Assembly: GCA_903925985.1 (NCBI GenBank)
Contig: CAIYHK010000135.1
Coordinates: 1-6,341, forward strand
Direction of reading: 5' to 3'
Origin: an uncultured Actinomycetes bacterium
GTDB lineage: Bacteria; Actinomycetota; Acidimicrobiia; Acidimicrobiales; Ilumatobacteraceae
Length of the DNA: 6,341 bases
This document shows, in pieces, positions 1 to 6,327 of this stretch (positions within the stretch are counted from its first letter, which is position 1; every line of letters starts with the position of its first letter). The notes beneath the pieces are model-generated. The model searched no databases. It worked only from the letters and a program-made list of their open reading frames with translations, and was not told the DNA's origin. A program made the translations under genes and the position numbers.

Positions 1-229
1 ATACGAAGCAGGTCGCATGGGTGGCACAGCGCCCGCATGGATCAGTGCTGCAAACGAAGTTGCCGTGGAGGCTTTTCTCAAAGGCCAGATTGAGTGGCTA
101 CAAATTGCCGATGTGATCGAAGCCACGCTTGAACGCCACGACGGGAGCATTCCGTCACAGGTTGCCGATATCGTCGAAGCTGACAGAAAAGCGCGAGTGG
201 AAGCGGGTACTGTCCTTCGCAGCAAGTAG
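1..229 (+). CDS. dxr: 1-deoxy-D-xylulose 5-phosphate reductoisomerase, C-terminal fragment
   Basis: Only the last 75 codons are present; the reading frame begins at base 2, runs in from the left edge and stops at TAG 227-229. The enzyme makes 2-C-methyl-D-erythritol 4-phosphate from DXP with NADPH, the first committed step of the MEP isoprenoid pathway, in the cytoplasm. The diagnostic stretch is the GGT-x-PA segment followed by SAANEVAVEAFL, the C-terminal signature of Dxr (usually NAANE), and then a helical tail that matches the family's C-terminal helical domain. The catalytic and NADPH-binding parts lie outside the window. The in-frame ATG at 17 is internal and should not be taken as the start. 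A protease gene begins 5 bases after the stop, the usual actinobacterial dxr-protease-ispG order, which supports the assignment. Confidence 0.93.
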   Translation, partial: YEAGRMGGTAPAWISAANEVAVEAFLKGQIEWLQIADVIEATLERHDGSIPSQVADIVEADRKARVEAGTVLRSK

Positions 230-234
230 GTGAG

Positions 235-1482
235 ATGACCTGGTATCGAAAAATCCGCAATGAGATCCTGATCGGTGGAGCTGAGGAAGCCCCCGCACAA
301 GAGACCAAAGATGCACGGTGGGTCGGTCTGGTCGTGCTCGGCCTTTTGGTGTGGCTCGGCGTAGAAAATCCCTGGGCGCTTGTGTTCGTTTTTGGCCTCG
401 TAATTTCTGTGTTTCTGCACGAAGTTGGCCACTACGTAACTGCGCGCCGCTCGGGAATGAAAGTCACGCAGTTCTACATGGGCTTTGGTCCCAAGGTCTG
501 GAGTGTCCAAAGGGGCGAAGTTGAATACGGTGTCCGCGCGTTTCCGATCGGGGCATTTGTTCGCATTATTGGCATGAGCTCCGAGGACAACGAAGTTGAA
601 CCCGAGGATGAATCGCGCACCTATCGTGCGCAGTCGTATCCGAAACGCATGCTGGTTATCACGGCGGGCTCATTGATGCATCTCGTGATTGCCGCTTCCC
701 TGATTGTCGGCATTTATTCATTTTCCGGGAGATACCAAGAGACGGGTCAAGTCCGCATTATGGAAGCGCCAGCTGCTGAGACCGCAGCAGCAGCCGCAGG
801 GCTGCTGTCTGGGGATCGCATAGTTGCGATAGACGGTGAATCGATGCGCACACGGGATCAGTTCTCGCGCGCAATCATCGGCCATGAACCCGGCGATCAG
901 ATTGAAATCCTGATCGAGCGCGGCGGAAATGAAATGGTTCTTGCCGCCACACTCGGCACTCATCCCGCGGATGAGACCAAATCGACTCCCTATCTAGGTG
1001 TGTACACGCAATCTCGGGATTACCAGACCATGGATCCATTGCGTTCACTGTGGTGGGGCTTTGGTGACATCGTCGACATGGCCGCTTCCTCGGCGCGGGG
1101 AGTCGTCACAGCCCTCAACCCAATTAACAGCGTGAAGCACCTGACGAATTCTGATTCTGTCGGCGATGAATCACGTCCAACCACGGTTGTTGGAGCCACG
1201 CAGGTTGGCGGAGTGATCGGACGCGACGATGGTCTGAAGGGTGTTCTTCTGTTGTTGGCTGCCGTGAACGTGTTTGTAGGGGTTTTCAATATGTTTCCGA
1301 TGCTTCCCTTTGACGGTGGCCACGCTGCGGTAGCCACTTACGAGCGGTTGCGTTCGCGGCGTGGGCGTAGGTACTTCGCCGATATCTCCAAGATGGTGCC
1401 GGTCACATTCGTTGTGGTCGCACTTGTGCTGTTTTTGTTCGCTACGGGTCTCTATCTGGACATAACTGACCCACTTGGATGA
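235..1482 (+). CDS. RseP/Rip1-family site-2 intramembrane zinc metalloprotease (M50B) with PDZ domain
   Basis: This 415-residue membrane protease is close in length to mycobacterial Rip1. Family members cut membrane-anchored substrates such as anti-sigma factors inside the bilayer. The zinc motif HEVGH is at residues 62-66 (His62, His66, catalytic Glu63), and the third ligand is in the second motif NMFPMLPFDGG at 352-362 (Asp360). Hydrophobic segments lie near 30-43, 47-66, 139-162, 335-358 and 386-407. A PDZ domain spans about 172-243, with the GDRIVAIDG core at 193-201. The residues at 145-149 read GSLMH, where many members have GP-x-x-N. The start at 235 follows dxr by 5 bases; a purine-rich AGGTGAG overlaps the dxr stop but sits very close to the ATG, and no other in-frame ATG precedes the first membrane segment. 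The substrate cannot be told from sequence. The symbol is left blank because rseP and rip1 are both used. Confidence 0.93.
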   Translation: MTWYRKIRNEILIGGAEEAPAQETKDARWVGLVVLGLLVWLGVENPWALVFVFGLVISVFLHEVGHYVTARRSGMKVTQFYMGFGPKVWSVQRGEVEYGVRAFPIGAFVRIIGMSSEDNEVEPEDESRTYRAQSYPKRMLVITAGSLMHLVIAASLIVGIYSFSGRYQETGQVRIMEAPAAETAAAAAGLLSGDRIVAIDGESMRTRDQFSRAIIGHEPGDQIEILIERGGNEMVLAATLGTHPADETKSTPYLGVYTQSRDYQTMDPLRSLWWGFGDIVDMAASSARGVVTALNPINSVKHLTNSDSVGDESRPTTVVGATQVGGVIGRDDGLKGVLLLLAAVNVFVGVFNMFPMLPFDGGHAAVATYERLRSRRGRRYFADISKMVPVTFVVVALVLFLFATGLYLDITDPLG

Positions 1483-1507
1483 CCAATAGCGCCATTCGGC
1501 TGGCAGA

Positions 1508-2728
1508 ATGAAAGCGATGTTCGAACGCCGCACCACCAAGCAGATTCACGTCGGCAGTATTCCAGTCGGTGGTGGTTCACCGATCACGGTGCAGTCAATG
1601 ACCACCACCAAGACCGCCGATGTTGAAGGCACGCTGCAGCAGATTTATGCTCTCGCCGCGGCGGGATGTGACATCGTACGATGTACTTGCAATGAACAAG
1701 AAGCAGCTGAAGGGCTTGCACAAATTGTTCCGCGATCGCCGCTGCCGATCATCGCTGACATTCACCATCAATACAAGATGGCTCTTGCTGCAATGGAAGC
1801 AGGTGTTGCAGGATTGCGCCTGAATCCCGGCAACATTCGCAAACCAGAACACATCAAGGCAGTTGCGACCGAGGCGCGCGACCGCAAAATCCCTATTCGC
1901 ATTGGTGTCAACGGCGGGTCGCTTGATCCATCGTTGTATGAAAAGCATGGTGGCCTAACTGCGGCAGCGATGGTTGAGTCTGCGATGCAGGAGATGGCTT
2001 ACTTCCATGAAGTCGACTTCGATCTGATGAAGATTTCTGTCAAAGCCTCGAATGTGCCACTGATGGTTGAGGCCTACAGGATGTTGAGCGAACAAACTGA
2101 TGTTCCACTACACCTTGGTGTTACCGAAGCCGGTCCGCCACCTGCAGGCCTTGTAAAGGCCACTGCAGGTATCGCTGCTTTACTTTTGGAGGGCATTGGC
2201 GACACCATCCGGTACAGCCTCACTGCGGATCCGGTGGAAGAGGCGATCGCTGGGCGCACACTCCTTGAATCGCTGGGGTTGCGCGAGCGCAAAAATGTTG
2301 ACTTGATTGCTTGCCCAAGCTGCGGGCGCGCCGAAATTGATGTGATTGATGTTGCCAACCGCGCAATGAAGGCATTCGCTGACAAAAAGCTGCCATTACA
2401 GATCGCTGTCATGGGTTGCGTGGTGAATGGTCCGGGTGAGGCGCGCGAAGCTGACCTTGGCATTGCGGCTGGCAACAAGCGTGGGCATCTGTTCGTCAAG
2501 GGACGCAATGTGGCTGTGGTGCCTGAATCCGAGATGGTCGAAGCATTGGTTGAGTGGGCGGAATACATCAACGAAAATGGCACCGAAGCGGCAATCGCAC
2601 GCGCCGACACCGCACGCGCCGAGCGCGAAGCCAACAAAGATCGTTCGGCTGCCCTTCAGGAAAAGGGCGACGATGCGAACAACGCAAACGAGAGAATCGT
2701 TGAAATTCGTAAGGTGACCGGCGACTAA
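1508..2728 (+). CDS. ispG: 4-hydroxy-3-methylbut-2-enyl diphosphate synthase (flavodoxin/ferredoxin-dependent)
   Basis: This 4Fe-4S enzyme reductively opens MEcPP to give HMBPP, the penultimate step of the MEP pathway, in the cytoplasm. The N-terminal TIM-barrel part (about residues 5-255) carries the family stretches VQSMTTTKT, LRLNPGNI and IRIGVNGGSL. The C-terminal iron-sulfur domain has CPSCGR (Cys269, Cys272) and GCVVNGPGE (Cys304, Glu311), the full three-Cys-plus-Glu cluster ligand set. At 406 residues it is longer than the roughly 370 of the E. coli enzyme; the excess is a charged, Ala/Glu/Asn/Asp-rich tail from about 360 that looks disordered. The ATG at 1508 is used, but no good Shine-Dalgarno precedes it, and Met4 (1517) is an alternative start. 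It lies 25 bases after the protease gene and is probably co-transcribed with dxr. It ends 3 bases before the convergent manA. Confidence 0.96.
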   Translation: MKAMFERRTTKQIHVGSIPVGGGSPITVQSMTTTKTADVEGTLQQIYALAAAGCDIVRCTCNEQEAAEGLAQIVPRSPLPIIADIHHQYKMALAAMEAGVAGLRLNPGNIRKPEHIKAVATEARDRKIPIRIGVNGGSLDPSLYEKHGGLTAAAMVESAMQEMAYFHEVDFDLMKISVKASNVPLMVEAYRMLSEQTDVPLHLGVTEAGPPPAGLVKATAGIAALLLEGIGDTIRYSLTADPVEEAIAGRTLLESLGLRERKNVDLIACPSCGRAEIDVIDVANRAMKAFADKKLPLQIAVMGCVVNGPGEAREADLGIAAGNKRGHLFVKGRNVAVVPESEMVEALVEWAEYINENGTEAAIARADTARAEREANKDRSAALQEKGDDANNANERIVEIRKVTGD

Positions 2729-2731
2729 GAG

Positions 2732-3739
2732 TCAGCGAACCACGTGGAGTCTGCCACTGCCATTCACGCGCAACAGTTCTCCGGGCTGCAGCAATAAAAC
2801 CTCACCAGTTCGGATTGAATCGCCCTTCACGTCAGTTGCAACCACGATGGTGGATTGATCGCCGGCCTGCACGATTGCGTGCTCATGGAAATCAATTACC
2901 GCAACTTCAAACAGTTCGCATTGAATGTCGTAGAGCATGGTGCCAGTGCCGTCATGTCGTAAAACAATTGGTTCAGCGTCCAAATTGACCACTCGCAGTA
3001 ACTCATCAATGTCGATGTGCTTGGTGGTGAAGCCGGCACGGATGACGTTGTCGGATGATCCCATGACCTCAACTCCTGCGCCATCTAAGTAGGCATGAAG
3101 ATTGCCAGCGCCCAAGAAGAGGGCATCACCTGGTTCAAGTGTTACGTGGTTCATGCACAACGCCACTGGAAGTGCCGGGTCATTTGGATACAAGCGAACG
3201 ATTGCATCCGCCCATCCGGGAAGATTGAACTTTGGAGATTCAATCTCGCGTCGCAGTGAAGCTTCAACGAAGTCCTTTAGCCCGCGGTGCTGCAGATCGG
3301 AAGCGAGTTCATGCCAACCACGACGAACCCAATCACTGTGTAGATCTTTTACTTCGCGAAATCCACATAACGCTTCGAATCGTGTGATTGCGCAGAGCAG
3401 TTCTGGCTTTGGGTTCGGGTCGCGATAGTTGCGGCCGGCTTGCAGTATCGATGCCTCGCGCGCGAAACCTTCGGCGGCTTGGGCTGCAGTTGGATGGGTT
3501 TGTAAAGACAGTGGCGCACTAGTCGCCAGAATTTTCACTAGGTAGGGGAGTTCACCGACAATCTGAGTCAGCGGCTGCGATTTACCGTTCGCATCGGTTG
3601 CATTCGTGGGCCCCGATTCGTGGGTTCCAAACCACAGCTCGGCCCACGGTGAGCCGTCAACGGTGGTACCAATCCAGCGTGGAATGAAATATTTGTCGCC
3701 CCACTGGTAGTGCTGCACACTGCCGTGGAGACGAAACAT
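2732..3739 (-). CDS. manA: mannose-6-phosphate isomerase, class I
   Basis: This cytoplasmic zinc enzyme interconverts fructose 6-phosphate and mannose 6-phosphate, feeding GDP-mannose and mannosylated glycans or, in reverse, mannose use. The cupin-fold metal ligands are visible: Gln80 and His82 in LSLQTHP, Glu113 in KPELL, and His215 in GNLHAYLDG. The catalytic Arg234 lies in SSDNVIRAGFTTKHID, a class I signature. At 335 residues it is shorter than the roughly 390 of the E. coli enzyme, with a small helical insert at about 130-185. The usual NHKPE is NPKPE here (Pro110 in place of His); the metal-binding Glu is kept. The start ATG shares one base with the proS stop (TGATG), and AAGGG lies 6 bases upstream, so translation is probably coupled to proS. 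It stops 3 bases from the end of ispG. Synthesis of mannose donors for cell-envelope glycans is a plausible role, not shown by the sequence. Confidence 0.94.
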   Translation of the reverse strand: MFRLHGSVQHYQWGDKYFIPRWIGTTVDGSPWAELWFGTHESGPTNATDANGKSQPLTQIVGELPYLVKILATSAPLSLQTHPTAAQAAEGFAREASILQAGRNYRDPNPKPELLCAITRFEALCGFREVKDLHSDWVRRGWHELASDLQHRGLKDFVEASLRREIESPKFNLPGWADAIVRLYPNDPALPVALCMNHVTLEPGDALFLGAGNLHAYLDGAGVEVMGSSDNVIRAGFTTKHIDIDELLRVVNLDAEPIVLRHDGTGTMLYDIQCELFEVAVIDFHEHAIVQAGDQSTIVVATDVKGDSIRTGEVLLLQPGELLRVNGSGRLHVVR

Positions 3740-5511
3740 CAGTGACCCTTGCTAATTGATACAACCGTGTTGATTGCGTCTTCGATCGGAACTTCGTGTT
3801 GAATCCCGGACTTGCGCTCGCGCACTTCGATGTGTCCCGAGTCAAACTTCTTGCCGATCACGGCGATAACGGGCATGCCCAACAGTTCAGCATCCTTGAA
3901 TTTGACCCCAGGTGAAACACCATTGCGGTCGTCAAAGATGACCGTCAGGCCACGAGATTCGAGCTCGGTTGCGAATTTCTCAGCTGCCAAAAACAGATCG
4001 TCGCCATTTTTGCCCGTGGTCACAACGTGCACATCTGCTGGTGCAATGTTTCGTGGCCAGCAAAGCCCGATTTCGTCGTGCGTAGCTTCAGCAATCGCAG
4101 CGACAACCCGTGACACACCAATGCCGTATGACCCCATGGTGACTACTTGGGTCTTGCCGTTCTGATCAAGAACCTTGAGGTCAAGTGCTTCGGCGTACTT
4201 CTTGCCGAGTTGAAACACGTGGCCAATCTCGATGCCCCGATCAATTCGCAGGTCTTTGCCACACTCTGGGCACGGATCACCGGCGTGAACCTCAACTGCA
4301 TCAACAAGTTGGTCTGGTGTGAAGTCACGTCCTGCAACCACATTGATTCGGTGCTTTCCGAATTCGTTTGCACCGGTGACCCATGAGGTCCCGTTTGCAA
4401 CACGTGGATCTAGTACGTAGCGAATGCCCGACTCTGAATCGGTTCCAAGTATCTCTGCACCAATGTAGCCACGCACCAGTTTTGGGTGTTTTGCAAAATC
4501 CTCTTCGGTGAACGGCTCGATTTCAAGTGGTGATAGTTGGGCCTCAACTCGTTTCAGGTCAACTTCACGGTCACCAGGGACACCAATGACCAACGGTGAT
4601 TTGGTTCCATCTGGATGCGCAACATTGACTACAACGTTCTTCAAAGTGTGTGCTGCGGTCCAGCCACCTTTTGGTGCTTTGTCGTTGTGATGCTTGTTCA
4701 GGAAATCAACCAATGCGTCAATGGTCGGAGAATCAGGAGTATCAATGGTCGCAGCCGCTGGATATTGCCCCGTGTCGACTGCATTGATGTTTGATTTAAC
4801 GGCTTCAGTGTTTGCCGCGTAATCACATTTGCTGCAGCGCACAAAAGTGTCTTCACCTACTTCGCATTCTGCGAGAAACTCTTCGGAAAGCGAACCACCC
4901 ATTGCGCCAGCCATTGCCGACACGATCACGTATGGAAGCCCGAGTCGATCAAAGATCTTGATGTAAGCACCACGATGTGCTTGATAGCTCTTTTCGAGTC
5001 CGTCTTGATCGAGATCAAAACTGTATGAATCCTTCATTGAGAATTCGCGCCCGCGCAACAAGCCTGCGCGTGGGCGCGCTTCGTCGCGGTACTTGGTTTG
5101 AATTTGATACAGCGAAACCGGAAGGTCTTTGTATGAGGAGTAAAGATCCTTCACTAGCAAAGTGAACATCTCTTCGTGTGTTGGGCCAAGGAGGTAGTCC
5201 ACGCCGCGTCGATCCTTCAGGCGAAAAAGATTGTCACCGTATTCGGTCCAACGGTTGGTCGCTTCGTATGGCTCGCGCGGCAACATCGCAGGGAAATGAA
5301 CTTCTTGTGCGCCGATTGCGTTCATCTCTTCGCGCACGATTTCTTCAACTCGCCGATACACCGCCCAGCCGAGTGGCAACCACGTGTATCCACCAGGTGC
5401 TGCACGACGGATGTAACCAGCGCGCACGAGGAGTCGATGACTGGGGACCTCGGCATCTGCGGGGTCGTCGCGCAAGGTACGCAAGAAGGTGGTGGAAAGC
5501 CTGTACATCAT
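3739..5511 (-). CDS. proS: prolyl-tRNA synthetase, bacterial type with editing domain
   Basis: This class II aminoacyl-tRNA synthetase charges tRNA-Pro in the cytoplasm. It has 590 residues, a normal length for the bacterial form. The N-terminal catalytic part carries GPTHEE at 109-114, the motif 2 region from [10 protein letters not shown] through [12 protein letters not shown] (141-166), and motif 3 [16 protein letters not shown] at 460-475. Between motifs 2 and 3 lies the YbaK-like insertion domain (about 240-400) that in this family hydrolyses Ala-tRNA-Pro; Lys291 is the likely conserved editing lysine. CSKC (226-229) and CPEC (414-417) flank the insertion, as in bacterial ProRS. The C-terminal anticodon-binding domain runs from about 490 to 590. 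Two adjacent ATGs open the frame at 5511 and 5508; AAGG abuts the first, so the second or a leaderless start is possible. It heads the proS-manA pair and diverges from rimP. Confidence 0.97.
   Translation of the reverse strand: MMYRLSTTFLRTLRDDPADAEVPSHRLLVRAGYIRRAAPGGYTWLPLGWAVYRRVEEIVREEMNAIGAQEVHFPAMLPREPYEATNRWTEYGDNLFRLKDRRGVDYLLGPTHEEMFTLLVKDLYSSYKDLPVSLYQIQTKYRDEARPRAGLLRGREFSMKDSYSFDLDQDGLEKSYQAHRGAYIKIFDRLGLPYVIVSAMAGAMGGSLSEEFLAECEVGEDTFVRCSKCDYAANTEAVKSNINAVDTGQYPAAATIDTPDSPTIDALVDFLNKHHNDKAPKGGWTAAHTLKNVVVNVAHPDGTKSPLVIGVPGDREVDLKRVEAQLSPLEIEPFTEEDFAKHPKLVRGYIGAEILGTDSESGIRYVLDPRVANGTSWVTGANEFGKHRINVVAGRDFTPDQLVDAVEVHAGDPCPECGKDLRIDRGIEIGHVFQLGKKYAEALDLKVLDQNGKTQVVTMGSYGIGVSRVVAAIAEATHDEIGLCWPRNIAPADVHVVTTGKNGDDLFLAAEKFATELESRGLTVIFDDRNGVSPGVKFKDAELLGMPVIAVIGKKFDSGHIEVRERKSGIQHEVPIEDAINTVVSISKGH
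3746..3750 (-). promoter_or_regulatory. Shine-Dalgarno site of manA inside the 3' end of proS
   Basis: On the minus strand AAGGG lies 6 bases before the manA ATG, within the last codons of proS. With the one-base TGATG stop/start overlap, it suggests that ribosomes finishing proS re-initiate on manA. It also supports the chosen manA start. Confidence 0.6.
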
Positions 5512-5625
5512 CCTTGTGTTTCTAGGTGCCTTTTGGTCGGTTGGCCTGGCGGCGCAAATGGTCTGATGGCCTTACGGCACAAAGCCCAGAAAATCAGGGC
5601 TCGGGCGAAGATTAGTGCGGGTGGC

Positions 5626-5631
5626 TATACT
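5626..5631 (+). promoter_or_regulatory. Probable -10 element of the rimP-nusA promoter
   Basis: TATACT matches five of six bases of the housekeeping -10 consensus TATAAT and stands out from the GC-rich bases to its left. No recognisable -35 hexamer lies 16-18 bases upstream, which is common for actinobacterial promoters. Transcription would start near 5637-5640 and give a leader of about 100 bases before rimP, containing the whole hairpin at 5671-5706. The call rests on one hexamer and its position. Confidence 0.45.
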
Positions 5632-5670
5632 TTCAGGGTCCTTTGACGTTCGAAGACCAGTTCGTGAACC

Positions 5671-5706
5671 AGGGGCGTGGGCCGCAAGACCCACGCTCTT
5701 TTGTTT
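5671..5706 (+). terminator. Hairpin plus T-rich run in the rimP leader (intrinsic terminator or attenuator)
   Basis: GCGTGGG (5675-5681) pairs perfectly with CCCACGC (5690-5696) across an 8-base loop. The stem can be extended outward by four more pairs, two of them G-U, back to 5671 and on to 5700. A T-rich stretch (TCTTTTGTTT, 5697-5706) follows at once, the form of a Rho-independent terminator. It sits after the likely promoter and 18 bases before the rimP Shine-Dalgarno. In that position it cannot end an upstream plus-strand gene, because the upstream neighbour proS points the other way. It is therefore more likely to control how much transcript enters rimP-nusA. It does not point towards proS. 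Confidence 0.7.
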
Positions 5707-5724
5707 CTCGGCGCACATATAGCC

Positions 5725-5731
5725 AGGAGGT
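5725..5731 (+). promoter_or_regulatory. Strong Shine-Dalgarno site of rimP
   Basis: AGGAGGT, continuing as GA, is a near-perfect match to the 16S rRNA 3' end and leaves 6 bases between AGGAGG and the ATG at 5737. It fixes the rimP start and is much stronger than the sites before the protease gene, ispG and proS in this window. Confidence 0.85.
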
Positions 5732-5736
5732 GAAAC

Positions 5737-6327
5737 ATGACCGAAACCACGACCCAGTACGGATCACCCGTACTCGACAAAGTGGCATCGCTCGTGGCGC
5801 CAATCATCTCCGATCTGGGAATTGAGCTTTACGACCTCGAGTTCGCTGGGGGCACCCTTCGAATCACGGTCGACACCCCTGCCGGGCAGGAGTCTGGCGT
5901 CAGTCTTGACACCATTGCCGTTGCCACGCGGCTCATCGGTCGCGAGCTCGATCATGCCGATCCGGTGCCTGGTCGCTACACCCTTGAGATCACGAGCCCA
6001 GGCCTCGAACGGCCGTTGCGCAAGGCTGCACATTTTGCTCGTGAGCAGGGCAAGGAAATCGCAGTACGTCTGACCTCAGCCATTGATGGTCACCGTCGAG
6101 TACAGGGTCTTCTTGTTCGTAGTGACTCTTCTACCGCCACAGTCGCTTTGGAAACCGGCGAGTTCACTTTTCCAATCGACCAAGTCGAGCGCGCCAAAAC
6201 AGTTTTTGTTTGGGGGCCAGCGCCAAAGCCTGGGAAGGCGCCGAAAGGCAAGCCTGCAAAGTCAAAGTCTGCGCAGGAATCCAATTCACATAATTCAATT
6301 ACACAAACAGAGGAGACCAAATCATGA
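5737..6327 (+). CDS. rimP: Ribosome maturation factor RimP
   Basis: RimP binds free 30S subunits and helps their late assembly in the cytoplasm. The N-terminal alpha/beta domain (about 12-94) shows the GIELYDLEF strand at 28-36 and ends in the family signature YTLEITSPGLERPL (81-94). The SH3-like C-terminal domain spans about 97-158. At 196 residues it exceeds the usual 150-170. The extra part (about 161-196) is first Pro/Lys/Gly/Ala-rich and then Ser/Asn/Thr/Gln-rich, probably a disordered basic tail. The start is set by the AGGAGGT site. The stop overlaps the next ATG as ATGA, the standard coupling to nusA. A terminator-like hairpin in the leader suggests regulation by premature termination. 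Confidence 0.95.
   Translation: MTETTTQYGSPVLDKVASLVAPIISDLGIELYDLEFAGGTLRITVDTPAGQESGVSLDTIAVATRLIGRELDHADPVPGRYTLEITSPGLERPLRKAAHFAREQGKEIAVRLTSAIDGHRRVQGLLVRSDSSTATVALETGEFTFPIDQVERAKTVFVWGPAPKPGKAPKGKPAKSKSAQESNSHNSITQTEETKS
6309..6315 (+). promoter_or_regulatory. Shine-Dalgarno site of nusA
   Basis: AGAGGAG lies 8 bases before the ATG at 6324, inside the last codons of rimP. It supports the nusA start even though only six codons of that gene are visible. Confidence 0.75.

Larger units (their letters stand above)
5512..5736. other. Divergent intergenic region between proS and rimP
   Basis: These 225 bases have no convincing coding potential and must hold the promoters for both directions. 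The plus-strand signals are a -10 element, a terminator-like hairpin and a strong ribosome binding site, listed separately. On the proS side no clear promoter stands out. The best minus-strand -10 match, TATAGC at 5629-5624, overlaps the plus-strand TATACT, so one AT-rich core could serve both directions. A weak inverted repeat, AGCCC (5583-5587) and GGGCT (5597-5601), lies in the middle. I see no T-box or known riboswitch motif. Confidence 0.7.

Noticed and set aside
2074..2637. 187-codon minus-strand open frame antisense to ispG
   Set aside because: It covers the conserved Fe-S domain of ispG in another frame; its Ser/Ala/Arg/Pro-rich translation is typical of antisense shadows.
5583..5601. 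Inverted repeat AGCCC/GGGCT as a terminator or operator
   Set aside because: Only five pairs with a 9-base loop and no T run on the useful side; could be chance.
5512..5640. T-box leader for proS
   Set aside because: No T-box consensus, specifier loop or terminator/antiterminator pair on the minus strand in the short region upstream of proS.
5176..5646. Long plus-strand open frame antisense to proS, 156 codons
   Set aside because: It is opposite the strongly conserved proS N-terminus, has no family motifs and no ribosome binding site; it is a shadow frame.
5636..5662. A tRNA T-arm-like stretch (GACGTTCGAAGACC) upstream of rimP, tempting because E. coli has a tRNA gene (metY) there
   Set aside because: No acceptor, D or anticodon arms can be folded around it, and no CCA end fits; the resemblance is limited to GTTCGAA.
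5643..5825. Small open frame across the rimP leader, considered as a leader peptide
   Set aside because: It starts with TTG without a Shine-Dalgarno, runs through the hairpin and far into rimP, and has no run of regulatory codons.
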